DNA of 5,996 bases from Bergeyella zoohelcum (GTDB lineage: Bacteria; Bacteroidota; Bacteroidia; Flavobacteriales; Weeksellaceae). Of this stretch, positions 5,914-5,996 are shown in pieces. The position numbers and the translations under genes were made by a program. Numbering within the stretch: the first letter of the stretch is position 1; every line of letters begins with the position of its first letter. The notes under the pieces were generated by a model. The model was not told the origin of the DNA and did no database searches. It was given only the letters and a program-made list of their open reading frames with translations. Location of the stretch: the NCBI GenBank assembly GCA_030523905.1, contig JAUNHO010000075.1, positions 1 through 5,996 on the forward strand, in the 5' to 3' direction.

Positions 5914-5996
5914 ATGAAAAAATTAATTTTTAAGATACTAGAAAATAAATTGTATACTATTATTGGAGTAGTCATTTCTATATATTTAATATATAG
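5914..5996 (+). CDS. start of an unrecognised gene with an N-terminal membrane segment (partial, cut by window end)
   Basis: From ATG at 5914 the frame stays open for 27 codons to the window end. The peptide has a basic N-terminus, MKKLIFKILENK (1-12), then a hydrophobic stretch LYTIIGVVISIYLIY (13-27), consistent with a signal anchor or first transmembrane helix. The preceding A-rich stretch ending AAAAAT fits Bacteroidota start sites. A one-mismatch -7-like element (TTTATTTG, 5883-5890) lies 23 bases upstream. The codons are strikingly AT-rich compared with the genes before it. I do not recognise the protein. It may be a short membrane protein or the N-terminus of something larger; a chance open frame in AT-rich DNA is possible. 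Confidence 0.45.
   Translation, partial: MKKLIFKILENKLYTIIGVVISIYLIY

Noticed and set aside
1..5996. CRISPR array, tRNA/rRNA, insertion sequence or phage attachment site
   Set aside because: No regularly spaced direct repeats, no tRNA-like cloverleaf, no transposase or integrase motifs and no terminal inverted repeats were seen on either strand.

Overview
The window looks like a chromosomal housekeeping segment from a member of Bacteroidota, class Flavobacteriia, most likely near the Chryseobacterium/Riemerella/Bergeyella group (Weeksellaceae). This rests on three things: no Shine-Dalgarno sequences and A-rich start contexts; several exact copies of the Bacteroidota -7 element TAnnTTTG at the expected places; and the character of the proteins, especially a PurF with a long N-terminal extension before CGIFG, which I recall from Chryseobacterium-like proteins but have not checked. 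The genus is not proven.

Layout. Positions 1-737 (minus strand) hold the first 245 codons of an acyl-CoA dehydrogenase whose C-terminus lies outside the window. A 149-base AT-rich divergent region (738-886) separates it from a rightward four-gene run: purC (887-1609), purF (1633-3123), rpe (3157-3807) and a seven-helix Bax inhibitor-1/YccA family membrane protein (3827-4516). Gaps in the run are 19-33 bases with no promoter or terminator that I can see, so it is probably one operon. It ends at a clear hairpin terminator (4539-4566). That terminator lies between the BI-1 gene and a convergent minus-strand gene for a small DUF4286-like protein (4592-4906). A compact 77-base divergent promoter region (4907-4983) then leads to a rightward CvfB/YitL-type S1 RNA-binding protein (4984-5811). 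The last 185 bases are very AT-rich. They contain an A/T-only inverted repeat and the start of an unrecognised gene (5914 onward) with an N-terminal membrane segment, cut by the window end.

How the genes fit together. PurF makes phosphoribosylamine from PRPP and glutamine, the first committed step of purine synthesis. PurC carries out the later SAICAR step. Rpe interconverts ribulose-5-P and xylulose-5-P and so connects to the ribose-5-P pool from which PRPP is made. The shared theme of the first three operon genes is therefore probably purine and PRPP supply. The BI-1-like gene has no obvious metabolic link.

I do not see a new defence, mobile or secretion system here. The more interesting points are at finer scale: a -7 element only four bases from the cvfB-like start codon (possible leaderless mRNA), the mirrored promoters of the divergent pair, the Fe-S-type PurF with a 39-residue propeptide, and the altered proton-sensing residues of the BI-1 protein.
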